The notes below the pieces were generated by a model. That model made no database searches, was not told where the DNA came from, and saw only the letters and a list, made by a program, of their open reading frames with translations. 64,000 nt of DNA. Source: Henckelia pumila. Its lineage: Eukaryota > Streptophyta > Magnoliopsida > Lamiales > Gesneriaceae. Location of the stretch: assembly GCF_033568475.1 (NCBI RefSeq), contig NW_027331831.1:11842001-11906000 (forward strand). The letters run 5' to 3'. How positions within the stretch are numbered: position 1 is the stretch's first letter; the number at the start of each line of letters is the position of its first letter. The position numbers and the translations under genes are program-made. Shown piece after piece: positions 46,683-58,600 of the stretch.

Positions 46683-49274
46683 TGTAACACCCGGTATTTT
46701 TAATTACATAAATCCGCCTGCATAATTAGGATATTTAATTATTTAAATTTATGATTTATGGGTTAAATAATTATGTGAATTATTTATGCATGATTTAAGT
46801 TATTTTTAAGCATTTAACCCATAATTAGTGATTTTTATGATTTTTAGTATTTTTATTATTTAATCGCGTAGACGGGACCGTGGACGGACGAGATGACAAC
46901 TTTCTAGCCAAATTATTTTATGAGCCTTTTTGGAGCCTTAAAATATTATTTTGAGTTTTATTATCTCAAAATTTTAAGTATTTAATTTTATTTAATTTTA
47001 GGGGTCATTTTTATCCAAAAATTAGTCAAAATATTGACTTTTTAGTATTTTTAAAATTCCCCTAAATTATTATTTCGAGATTTTATTTAGGTGATCAGAT
47101 TTTTAAATGTTTATTTAAGAGTTTAAGTTGTATATTATTTATTTAAAACCTTTTTATTTAATTATTTAACCTATATTCTAATTAACCTAAAAATTTAAAC
47201 CTATTCTACCCAAACCCCTTAGCCGATCTTCCCACCCCCATCAGCCGCCACTCTCACAGAAAGTCTTCATCATCTTCGACCTAGCAACCTTCAAGACTCC
47301 ATAGCCATTTTTCGAAGGTTCCAAGCAAGCCATCGTCGTCCCGGCGTCCCGAAGTCCGTCCTACGTGTGTTAAATCCTTATCTTCGGTGGAAGGCATGTT
47401 CTTTTCTTATTTTTTTTGCTATATCAGTATATATATCATGTATATTACAGTAGACATCCGAATCTTTTAAGGACTTTTCAGAAAATCGTTTGAAGTTTGT
47501 TGTTGGTGCATTACCTTCGAATTTCATGGCATGTTCACGTTTTTTTTCTATCCATGCATGGTTCGGCTGATGGCTAGGCTTCCGGGGGTGTGGGAACGTG
47601 GTCTGGGCTCGAGTGGCTCGAGTGGTTCGAGCCAAACGAGCCCAGGTGGTCACCTTGTTCAGCAATGGGTTCGGCCGAGTAGCAGTTTAGGGTTCTAGGT
47701 TTGGAGGCATCGGGTTCAACGTGGAGGCAGCATGGGGTTCGGACCAGGGGGTGGTTCGAACCGGCAGGACCCTGGGGAGGTCCTGCCGGCGGGGCTCCGG
47801 CCACGGTGGCCGGAGCTGGGCTGCAGCAGGCCGGGAAGGCCTGCTGCTCACGCAGCCGTGCGGTCGAGAGAAGAATAGACTAGGGTTCGGGTCTAGGGTT
47901 TCTGATGGTTCCGGGTCGGGTCTTGGGTCCGGGTCGGGTCTAAAATAATATGGGTTAAGTTAAGTGGGTCCGGGTCCGGGTTATTTTAATTGGGCTCGGG
48001 TATTTTTATTTTTAAGTTTTAAGTTAATTAGGAGTTAAATGGACTAATTAAATTCCCAAAAATTTAATTAGTACCATTTAATTTATTTGGGTTACTTTAA
48101 ATTATTTTGGGTTATTTTATTTATTTTTGGGTTTCAATAATTTTTATTTAAATTTTTAAGTTGGCCAGAAATTTTTATGGGCTTGGGAGCCCATGAAAGT
48201 TATTGGGCTTTTGGGCCCATTGGGCCAGGGATAGTGTTATTGGGCCTAAGCTAGTGTTAATGGGCCAAGTTTTAAGTTAATGGGCTTGAGTGTAGGGCCA
48301 GCAGTCCAGAACCATCCATGAGAAAATTTCATGTGTCCTGATTATATATTTAATTATTTTTATGCATTTAAGTTATTTTAATATTTATATGTTAGTAAGA
48401 AAAATTAAATTAAATATATATGAAGGACACACAATTTATTTAAGTACATGCATTCATGAAATCAATTTTTATGCTATGATTTAATTTCTATGGTTGAGCA
48501 AAATAAAATATTTTAGGTGGAAATTGAAGTAGTGTGGCCATTTATGTATGAGCAGTTTCTGCCATTTATGTATGGGCAGTTTTATGCCATTTATGTATGG
48601 GTGGTTCGCCACCAGCCTCGTACGATGGTTTCCTAGACTGATCAGTCGCACTATGAGTCACACTTACGGATAGGACCATTCGATGTTAAGAAAATAAATG
48701 CTCAACAACTCAAGTATGTATGTTATGTATTATGTTATTTATGTTTATTTAAGTAAGTTATGTTATGAAATTTTTAAGCATGCTCATTCATGTATATGTA
48801 TGTATTAGTATTAAATTGTTTTAAATTATTTTAAACCCTTGTTAGTATGCATGTTGGGCCTCTAGGCTCACTACACTGATATGGTGCAGGTGAGTACGTA
48901 GAGGAGCAGGTTACTCCTACCGGTGGTGAGGATGTATGAGCCGTGCTGCAGTAGCCCCGTGACCGTGACAGCTTCTGAGTCACCGTACTGATGTCTTATG
49001 AAACATTTTTAATATTTTTATGGGTTGAGATGTTTGAATATTTTATTAAGTATTTTTAGTGCATGCACACAATTTTTATTTATTTTATTTATGCAGTATA
49101 TTTTAAATTATAGGGTTGACTCAGATATTTATTTAATTTAAAGAATGCCTTTTATTTTAAGTATTTTATTTAGTGCATATATGTATGGGCATATATGTAC
49201 ATATATTTATTTAGTAGTATAAAAAAAAAAAAAATTTCCGCATATTTATTTATTAGAGAGTTAGGGTCGTTTCA
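46683..49274 (+). repeat. Element E 3' LTR
   Basis: 2592 bp; equals the 5' LTR apart from a few substitutions and an extra 18 bp (CTTGGGTCCGGGTCGGGT near 47922), which duplicates adjacent GGGTCGGGT-type sequence. Confidence 0.96.
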
Positions 49275-49382
49275 CGACGCCTCGTGGACCAATCAAAAAC
49301 AATTTTCGATCGGACCAAAAATAGAATTTTAACATATTAAAATTTAATTTAAAAATTAAAAAATTAATTTTTCCCGCGGGCC

Positions 49383-49477
49383 GCCCGGGACATTCCCGGG
49401 CTGCCCGCGCCCTAATGGGGTCGGGCGGGCAGCGACGATCGCTGCCCCTGCCCCGGGCAGCGATCCAATCGCTGCCC
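49383..49477 (-). repeat. Three perfect 3-nt-loop hairpins in the Copia-B leader
   Basis: GCCCGGGA/TCCCGGGC (49383-49401), GGGCAGCGA/TCGCTGCCC (49427-49447) and GGGCAGCGAT/ATCGCTGCCC (49455-49477), each with a 3-nt loop. They lie about 120-210 nt downstream of the PBS in the sense of Copia-B transcription, in otherwise AT-rich leader. Confidence 0.92.
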
Positions 49478-49593
49478 AGGTTTTTGCCCGAAAAAAAAAA
49501 AAATTTATTTTTAAATATTTATTTTGTTTCAAAAACCGAGGCTTAAAATTTTTTTTGTACAATCGATTAATTTAATCGCTTGATCTGAGCAAC

Positions 49594-49608
49594 CTGGCTC
49601 TGATACCA
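49594..49608 (-). other. Primer binding site of Copia-B
   Basis: Minus strand TGGTATCAGAGCCAG, initiator tRNA-Met type, one base from the LTR. Confidence 0.93.
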
Positions 49609-49609
49609 C

Positions 49610-51453
49610 TGTTGGAGAACCCGGCTATCAGATCAATTAGGATTGATACCCGGTGCAGCGGAAGTTTAAAATTTTTGTATGGAACGATTCCATAATAGGT
49701 ATCAACCTTACGATTAAATTGTGTGTGTGTAAAAATTAAATAACAATTATAAATTTTTACCTCAATCTCGAATCGAGATTTTGGACACCAACAGATTGCT
49801 CTGCTCTTGTTGTATATCCCTGGAACTGATGGACGAACTGTTCTTCAATCAGGTCCACGAACGGATATTTAATTCCTCTGATAGATTGCACTAGAAAATC
49901 TATCAGAAGTTTCTACGAAGAGATTAACGAATTTGATCCGTTAAACCAGACTGCAATTCAAAATTCACAGACTGGATTTTCCGAGCAGAGGGGAGAAGGG
50001 GGGCGGCCACTACTGAGAGAAAAATAGGTTTTTTTTCGAAAATTGTGACCTGTTGTGTGTAATTTCTGTACTGCAATAACTTATTTATAATGTAGGCCAC
50101 TAACAGCTTAGGGCCCATTAGTCATAAGTTCAAGCCCGACAAGCAAAGCCCGCATGTTCAGAAATTAATATAAAATTCATCGCGACTCCGATTGATAAAA
50201 CGATTTCACCAATGTGCACAGAAACCATTTCTGCACCTTTTAAAGTCAAGATAAATTTTTCTGAATCCGAATTCAGTGGTTTCCAAAAATGTCCATCCCT
50301 ATGTCATTTTAGGAAATCTTACTCCTCTACTCATAATTAAGAAGTCCAACTTCTTTGTTCATTAAATTTAACTCTTTAAATTTAACTATCTCAACGGGGA
50401 TTAAAAATCCATTACACTGTGTGACCCTCAATGGTTCAGGGATACAGCTAGCCGTGGGCTCACAACTCCTTGTGACTCGGAACAACAATTTCCGACTTGC
50501 CCATCGAATCATGGTAAGAGCGCATAGCAACATCGCCCCATGATTCCCTAGGTATCACTGATAGTGCCTACAAGAACCAATAGATTTTGGTTAGCGTACA
50601 GTACGGTCCCTTCATCCATATATCTCGATCGAATCAACAACCATTGGTATATCGAGAGTCGTTCGAGATTCGATAACTATGCAATACATCTTGAAGATCA
50701 AATAGTGACATCGCATGTGCTACTAAGAAACCATTTCTTAAATCACATCATGTACTCTGGCCAGAGATTCGTCACACTAATATCTCCTCAGATCACATAG
50801 GATATCCACACTCGCAAGTATGTGGTGAATCCTTGACAACAAAGCATCGACTCCTATATGTGTTGTAACTGTACCCAATCCCGACACCTGATGACCCCAA
50901 TAGAGTCGGTAAACGAGTCAAAGCACAGTACTAGCATATAGAGTCTCAATGATATTTCAAGTAGTAAGGACTAATGGTGTACAACCAAAACCGCGGACTA
51001 TATCTACTCGATAAGTGATAACCACTTGGAAAGTCCGGATAGGGTAGTTCGATCATTCATCATATGAATATCCATTTGCATGCTTCGAACATCTCTATGT
51101 TCCTTACCAATGAAACGTGGTACTCCGCATCGCAAATGCTAGTCTCAAACTCGAGCGATCCTTATCCTTATTATCGGACGGCTCAATCGACTAGGAACAG
51201 TTTAGAATATACAGTGACTATAAGATGTGTTTCATGATAGACATCTCCATGTTCTACCACATCTTACATACACTATAGTATATTCAAGGTCTTTATCAAA
51301 ACAACAATAGTATATCATAATATAACAATATGAAGAAAGATAAAGTCATTGCCATTAATAAAAGTGTAAATAATATTAAACAAAAGATTGTTTATACAAA
51401 GAGTCATCAAAGCCCTTAGCCACAAGTTGGCTCACTGGGCACCCACTCTTTCA
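49610..51453 (-). repeat. Copia-B 5' LTR
   Basis: 1844 bp, pair of 32068-33910, with TG...CA ends and TSD CTCCA on its right. Confidence 0.95.
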
Positions 51454-51458
51454 CTCCA

Positions 51459-51610
51459 TTCTTGTCCAGTAACTCCCCCTTAATTGCCATCATTTCTATT
51501 TAATCTTGGATGTTACAACTCTTAGTTTCTAGCTGATTATTGCCTCTTAATTCCATCGATTATGGATCTTTATTTCTGTTGGAATGCTACCGAAAAGTTG
51601 GGTCTTCACA
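51459..51610 (-). repeat. Element D 3' LTR, remaining segment
   Basis: From TTCTTGTCCAGTAACTCCCC to GGGTCTTCACA, matching the end of 54034-55497; it follows the second CTCCA copy left by Copia-B. Bases 51611-51624 on the minus strand (GGATGGTGGGA) are the PPT of D. Confidence 0.92.
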
Positions 51611-51649
51611 TCCCACCATCCTTATTGAGAGTTTCGTCCTCGAAACTTG

Positions 51650-52040
51650 AGTCGAACTGTTCTTAAAAAAGATAAGGTATTTTTTTCCGCATCTTTTCTT
51701 CGAGTTTCCATGTGGCTTCTCTTTCAGAATGATTAGACCACTGCATTTTAACGTAGGAAATGGTCTGTCACCTCAGCACTTGGTGCTTTGTATCCACAAT
51801 TTGAATAGGAACCTCTTCATACTTTAGTTCCTCATTCAGATTCCCTTCTATTACGAGGGGTTCAATTTCAAGGACATGACTTGGGTCCGAAATATACTTT
51901 CTTAGTTGTGAAACGGGAGAAAAATTATGAATCCTTGACATATCTGGTGGTAATGCCAGTCTATATGCCAATGTCCCCACTTTGTTCAGAATCTCGAATG
52001 GTCCGACATATCTCGGGTTTAACTTCCCAGTTTTTCCCAA
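51650..52040 (-). pseudogene. Element D integrase C-terminus and chromodomain remnant
   Basis: GKLNPRYVGPFEILNKVGTLAYRLALPP and RKYISDPSHVLEIEPL match the integrase tail of elements C and E. After a frameshift the chromodomain follows as VKMQWSNHSEREATWKLEE and the RFRGRN-type end. Upstream pol and gag are absent. Confidence 0.85.
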
Positions 52041-54010
52041 TGAATTGTGGTTGATATAAAACGCTAAGTTTTACCATAGAAACCATCTCTTGTTGGAAAC
52101 TCTTCGAAATTTGTAATATATCAAATCTTGATTTGAATTTGATGCGAGGTTGGCACTTAACATCCGTTGGATCATAATCTCGATCAAGCTCTTTGTTTAA
52201 TTGAACTTGCATTCTTCCTTATGGGTATTTCTTCTATTGGAAGACTATGGTCTTAACTTAAACTAAATAATACCATTATTTTTTTATTTTGTAGATTCTG
52301 AATTGGCATACCACATTCACTTAAAAATATTAATGAATTATACTCTAAACATTCGAATCTTGTTTTTTTTTTAAAAGTGACAATGATGGAAGGGAATCGA
52401 ATAGATTTTCTATCATGGAGTAATAAAAATAGAATATTGCTTGTATTTATGATTATTTCATCATAAACCAAGGATTTTGATATCTGAAACAAATTAACGA
52501 TAGAAAAGAAATAAAAATTAATTTAACTTATTATAACCAATATGATTATGGAAAATAAGTAAAATGATTTGGATAATAGAAATGCGTTATGGATTTTATC
52601 ATGTAGATGGACAGTGACTCTGAAAAACTCGGACAAGTGAATTATCCAAAAAATTAACCATACCGGTTAAACAATGAATTAGCTACGTCAAAAACGTAGT
52701 CAATTGTGAGGAGATAAGTCTAATTATAACGATCTACAAAACTTTTTAGCTCAAACAAAATTCCAGAATAATCCAATCAAACAAATAAAATTAGGATGAT
52801 AAATATATAAAAAAAAATATTAGGTTATCTAGACTATGAGTGAAAAAAATATATTAGCAAATAGGCGAGACTGATAATCATATTTTATCATATGACTGGA
52901 TAACATGGTTGGATAAAATAATAACAATCAAAAGGAATATATTTTTTAAAAAATGCAAGTTTGAAAGTAGCAAATTTTGATATGAATATCAGAGGTAAAA
53001 CTGAAATGATTTATGTTGACTGAAACAAGAAAACTAAAAAGGACGATATTGTCAAACAGACTTATTGAATCAAGATGAATGATGGCTTGACAAAATAGAA
53101 GTGTTGCTCAAAATGTATAATCTAAGGCGAAAGAAAACAAAAAAAAAAAAGTATACAAAATATGGTATAGATCGATACAATATCTAAACCTTTGGGAAAG
53201 ATAAAAAGAGAAATCAATTTAATAGGTTAGTTGAGAGGAAAAAAATAACAATGAATATATATATTTTTTTAGAGACTAATAAATTATTTTGTATCCAATC
53301 TTATTTATACCCAAAAATAATTTTGATACAATTAATCTCCGTAAAAAGTTTTCTTATTGGCATAAATCTACTAGTTGAACCCAATTTACTTAATCTTACT
53401 TGGCTCTATCAAGTTCCCAAAAACCATCCTCTCGGCATGTTTATTTTAGCCGGACTTTTCTTAATTCTATCTATGAAGATTACGTACCAAATTCCTACTA
53501 GATGAATCACTATTAGTTGAATTCCTCTGTAAATATATCACAAATCATATTTTTGAATAGTTCAAACCTAAATTCCTTTAACTGAGTTTTTCTTAAATAA
53601 AATCATCCTTAATTGGTATACCCTTAGCTAAACACACAAGATATTGTGTGATAGATCTATGAATTAAAATTCATCCTTTCAGTGATAAGCTTAGTCTGTT
53701 GCATTTCAGGCATGTCTACTTCTATTGGCTCTTTTTCATGTGCGTACTTAACTGGTGTTGGGTTGTAGCTAACTTTATTTGAGTACTTGCACGTCCCATA
53801 ACACATTCAAGAAAAAAAAAATAAAGTTCATTCTAGAATCATATTACTCTTAACAAATTTATTCTATCAGCCATCTATTTTGTCATATCGTATTTGTTTT
53901 TCTTCCCCAACTGGTCTATTGTCCTAGCTGGTCTATCTGAACTAGGACTGCTTCATAACTGAATATTTTTTTTCTTAGCAAGAAGCACCTTCCATCCGGA
54001 TTATGGAACC
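52041..54010 (-). other. Element D internal remainder, no genes seen
   Basis: Weak pol-like traces to about 52212, then AT-rich DNA without retroelement motifs. An 84-aa plus-strand frame at 53251-53505 has no support. Either a large deletion plus decay or foreign filler; I cannot tell. Confidence 0.55.
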
Positions 54011-54011
54011 T

Positions 54012-54027
54012 GGCGGCTCTGATACCA
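54012..54027 (-). other. Primer binding site of element D
   Basis: Minus strand TGGTATCAGAGCCGCC, initiator tRNA-Met type, six bases from the LTR end. Confidence 0.9.
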
Positions 54028-54033
54028 CTTAAA

Positions 54034-55497
54034 TGTCACGCCCCGAAACCGGGCCTAGTTGACATCGGCGTTGTTTAACATTTCGAATCGTAAAACAACA
54101 AGCCACGTAGTATAGAAAATAGCCTTCAACCAGTCTTTTACATAATCAAATATTTCTTTACAAAATAGAAAATACGACAATAGCGGAAGCGATAAAATAA
54201 CAGAAAATAACTACTAATAAAACTTCAACTTGATCACCAACCCCAGAATGCATATTGTTCATCCTTTTCTAACTTTTCTTCGGTATCTGGGGAGGAAAGT
54301 AAAGGGGTGAGTGTTTTGGGAAACACTCAGCAAGTGGGGGCCGATCGAGCACGATAAACACCAAAAATATATTTACATGTACACATGTATATTTCATAAT
54401 CTCGAAACAAAATAAGCATGCTGAATCTGAACAAATACGAAGCAAATATTGCACTGTCAATTATCTCATTTTCCGTGGTTCTACTGATCAGTCCCCTATA
54501 TGTTACTCCTCTAAGGGGCGAGGCCAAAGGAACGGTTATTATAACCCACCGCATCAGGGCCATATCAAATCAAATAATCGGAAATTCCTTAACCATTTCT
54601 AATTCGACTCTCAACAGTGCATCTCAAATATTTCCAAATATTTCTAAATAATTCTAACATGCTTCAAATAATATCACGAATATCCAACAAATAATATATA
54701 TCAAAGTGGAACAAATATATGTATAATGCCGATCGAATTTCAAAAGTATAATTATTTATTGTATAAAACTTAACTCATACACAAAAATAAATATAAGTGT
54801 AGAAACTTATATCACACAAAAGAAAGGTAGAAGCCCACTTACCATATTTGATTTATAAGCAAATCGTGTAGGGAAATAGGACAGAAAATCTGCACGTGAA
54901 ATGGACATAATGCTTCTTCGAAATTGGACAGAAAATACAGTTCCTCGATCACGTTTCGGATTCAACTTCGGGTAGATTTTTGGAGTTTGATTGTTGTAGG
55001 TGACGGCTTCCAAAATCAGAGCAACTTTAGGTAAAATACTCCTTCGAATTTGGACAGAATTCTGCTCGAAAATGGACAAGAATTCTTCTTCGAACTTTGG
55101 ACACAAAACGCCTTCGAACCGATGCCGCGTTCCGAGTTTTCTGGGCAGATTTTGCACTCCGAAGATGAGCAGAAACAGAGCTTCAACTGCTGTTATTGGT
55201 GCTCGAATTTGGGCAGGATCTTACATGGTTTTGGTGCTCAAAATGGCATATGGCTGGGACTTGAATATGAGGGATTGTGGTGCTCAAAAATGCACCTTCG
55301 CCATCATCTTTATAGGATGAAAAATGGCAGCTGAAGACTCCTCCATACTTGTCCAGTAACTCCCCCTTAATTGCCACCATTTCTATTTAATCTTGGATGT
55401 TACAACTCTTAGTTTCTAGCTGATTATTGCCTCTTAATTCCATCGGTTATGGATCTTTATTTCTGTTGGAATGCTACTGAAAAGTTGGGTCTTCACA
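54034..55497 (-). repeat. Element D 5' LTR
   Basis: 1464 bp, TGTCACGCCCCG ... GGGTCTTCACA on the plus strand; pair of the split LTR at 30766-32067/51459-51610 and relative of the solo LTR at 58064-59538. Confidence 0.94.
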
Positions 55498-55670
55498 AAA
55501 GGTTTACTTTAAAATTATACGTGCTCATAGAATTTCAAAACTAGTGCTAATAAACTTAAACATGTAGCATAATCAAAACTTAAAACTTATGAACTTTGAG
55601 GCGAGATCCCCCGAGTCTCAGTAGTCGGTAGTAGGCACAACTCAAATCAAGACCTTGCTCTAATACCAAC
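55498..55670 (-). other. Element C leader with variant primer binding site
   Basis: Non-coding leader of C, separated from gag (30720) by element D. The PBS at 55653-55668 reads TGGTATTAGAGCAAGG on the minus strand, one C-to-T change from the usual initiator-Met site. Confidence 0.85.
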
Positions 55671-58600
55671 TGAAACGGCCCTAACCTTTAGTATAGTTAA
55701 AAACTAAGTTAAAATGCGGATTTTAAGCAATAAATTACGGCATGACCTGTTTAAAAGTTTAAAATCCTCCAACAACAACACAGTAACAAAACCACAAAAC
55801 AAAACTGACTATCATCAAAAGAACGCACCAAGACATGAACATAATTTACTAACAATTTAAAGTTAAATGAAATCATAAGTGCAACGGTTAAATTATTGAC
55901 ATGTTATAAAAATATTCGCAGGGAAAAACACATCCTCCACTAAACTCGGAAAGGAAATAACAAACTGTTTGCAAACTTATTATAAATAACTAATTGCGGA
56001 AAGGAAGACAATGTCAATGGGTCTCGAGCCCTTCTTGCTGCTGCGGCCTCAGTAATCCCGCCCGACCTCAACATCAACCTGCTCATCTGCACCATATAAG
56101 CATAATGAGTCTAAAGACTCAACAAGTAAAATCCTTGATAACAAATACTAGTAAATACATGCACACACCTTTAATATAGTTGTAATAAGCTACTTTGAAA
56201 CTTTACCCCAAAAATTCTTTGATTAAATGAAATAAGACTTGGACTTTAAAGAGATCGCATACATTGAACTCACTCAACTTTAACTTAATTCTGGATTATT
56301 TTTCTGTGAATTTAGATACTCGATTGTGACTCCTCGTTCGATTGATCAATCTATAGCTATATTATTATGCCGACAAGGAAACCAAGATTTCTCCCGGCTC
56401 CACATTGCCCTTTGATGGCAAGGAAATTGAGATTTCTCCCAACTCCGCAATACCCCTCTTTGGAAAGAAAATCGAGACTTCTCCCAACTCCGCAATATCC
56501 CTCTTTGGCATGAAAAATCGATATTTCTCCAAACTCCACATTGCCCCTCCAAACTCCACATTGCCCCTCGTTTGGTAAGGAAATCGAGATGTCTTCCAAC
56601 TCCACAATACCCCTCGTTTGTCAAGTAAACCGAGACATCTCCCGGATCAAAATTGCACGTCAACAGTCACAATCAATTCTCCTCATTCAAAACATTTTCT
56701 TGCCTCAACCTCAAACTTTTACTTTAACTCATTCTTACATCAAACTTCCTTTGAAATAACACCTTTTTAAACTCAAAAACAAGATAAATAACATGATTTA
56801 AATAGGGAAATAAGTGATGTTAATGGTTGTCCCTAAGCATATGAACAACCCTTGACTCTAAACTTTTCCCAACTTAGACTCGTTATGGGTGATCGGCCAG
56901 TACGACCCTTAAACTAACAAATCCTTAACCGAATTGACTCCCGCTTGAACCGGTATCTCCTACACCCATGAACTAACCAAAAGACCATACCTTAACCCCC
57001 AAAGCTCACTAGACCAGCCCATAATCTACAGCACTAGGACATCTCCTTACAACCCATAAAATTTCCACACCGACCACCCGACACTAATTCGCTCCTAACT
57101 TGGCCATCCCATATCCGAAACGACTCCAAATTGAACCGAAAAAACCCTCACATCCTAGACTCGACCTAGGACCAGTCCCAACACAGCCCTAGTCGTCCGA
57201 ACCACCCAGCTGAACTAAATGCAACAGCCGTATGCAACGCTCCAAAAATCTTCACGAATTCAACTTGTTCCAACAACCCCTATCAAACTTATCCTTTACC
57301 ACCAGCCTATGACCACGCTACACGACACCATGGAACATCACTTGACTCTTCTCCAGCCCCCGAACCATCCTGGGCCAAAGGCTTCCCACTCAATCCCAGT
57401 TCAACCATAACGCAAGCGATCAAGTCCCACAACTTACACACAAACCACCCTCACAACCATCCCTCAAGGCAACCTCATCCATCATCAATACACAAATAAA
57501 ATACCCCAAAAACTAGATTATATTCATAGCTAGTGCATCCCCTAGACCATCACCACATAATTTTCAAAATTTCAAAAAAAATTGCCACAAAAACTTCAAA
57601 ATTTCGAAAACCATGCACAACAATGGAAAATCATTACATGGCTCACAATATAACTCAATATCAACATAATATAACATGGAAATTTCGAAATAACACAAAA
57701 ATCCAGTAAAAAATAAGCTGGAAATTCGTAATCATAGCTCCAATGGTGGAAAAATTCGAACTACAACTATAGCATGACAAATACATATAGTAGACTTACA
57801 TGGTGCATCAAAAGGAGGAGACTTGCCTTAAACACAAAAATTACATAAGAAAACAAGCTCGAAGGAGGAGAAATATATAGCAGCTTGCTCTTGAGTTCTA
57901 TATGGACTCCGGCCGGTGAGTGGGTGGAGCGGTGACGGCGCTGTGGTGAAGGGGGAAGGAGGCGACGACAAGGGTTGGGAATATTTTAGGTTGAATTAAG
58001 TGTGTGAATATGTATTTGTGTGTATAGGTAGGAGTTTAAAAGTTGCTACTTTAAAACTTAAAGTGTGAAGACCCAACTTTTCAGTAGCATTCCAACAAAA
58101 ATAAAGATCCATAACCGATGGAATTAAGAGGCAATAATCAGCTAGAAACTAAGAGTTGTAACATCCAAGATTAAATAGAAATGATGGCAATTAAGGGGGA
58201 GTTACTGGACAAGAATGGAGGAGTCTTCAGCTGCCATTTTGCATCCTATAAAGCTGATGGCGAAGGTGCATTTTCGAGCACCACAATCCCTCATATTCAA
58301 GTCCCAGCCATATGCCATTTTGAGCACCAAAACCACGTGAGATCCTGCCCAAATTCGAGCACCAATAGCAGCAGTTGAAGCTCTGTTTATGCTCATCTTC
58401 GGAGTGCAAAATCTGCCCAGAAAACTCGGAACGCGGCATCGGTTCGAAGGCATTTTGTGTCCAAAGTTCGAAGAAGAATTCTTGTCCATTTTCGAGCAGA
58501 ATTTTGTCCAAATTTGAAGGAGTATTTTACCTGAAGTTGCGCTGATTTTGGAAGCCGTCACCTACAACAATCAAACTTCAGAAATCTACCCGAAGTTGCG

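Larger units (their letters stand above)
39272..49274 (+). mobile_element. Element E: young Ty3/gypsy chromovirus (Tekay/Del-like), innermost
   Basis: 10,003 bp with TSD CGACG (39267-39271, 49275-49279) in the leader of Copia-B. LTRs 39272-41845 and 46683-49274 are almost identical: a handful of substitutions by eye plus an 18-bp duplication in the right copy. PBS, gag, pol with chromodomain and PPT are all in place. One TGA in integrase is the only lesion seen in coding sequence. Best candidate here for recent activity. Confidence 0.96.
32068..51453 (-). mobile_element. Copia-B: Ty1/copia element, nearly intact
   Basis: Inserted in the 3' LTR of element D with a perfect TSD CTCCA (32063-32067, 51454-51458). 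LTRs at 32068-33910 (1843 bp) and 49610-51453 (1844 bp) differ by roughly 15 visible substitutions. PPT, a 1284-codon frame with two stops, a long leader and an initiator-Met PBS are all present. Its leader hosts element E. About 9.4 kb without E. Confidence 0.95.
30766..55497 (-). mobile_element. Element D: internally deleted Ty3/gypsy chromovirus
   Basis: Minus-strand element inserted between PBS and gag of element C. LTRs of about 1.46 kb read TGTGAAGACC ... GGGCGTGACA; the left copy is split by Copia-B (30766-32067 plus 51459-51610), the right is whole (54034-55497). TSD AAAAG/AAAGG with one mismatch. Without Copia-B it is about 5.3 kb, with an internal region of only 2.4 kb that keeps PBS, PPT, integrase C-terminus and chromodomain. 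Confidence 0.9.

Noticed and set aside
53251..53505. 84-aa hydrophobic plus-strand frame
   Set aside because: AT-rich non-coding core of element D; composition alone explains it.
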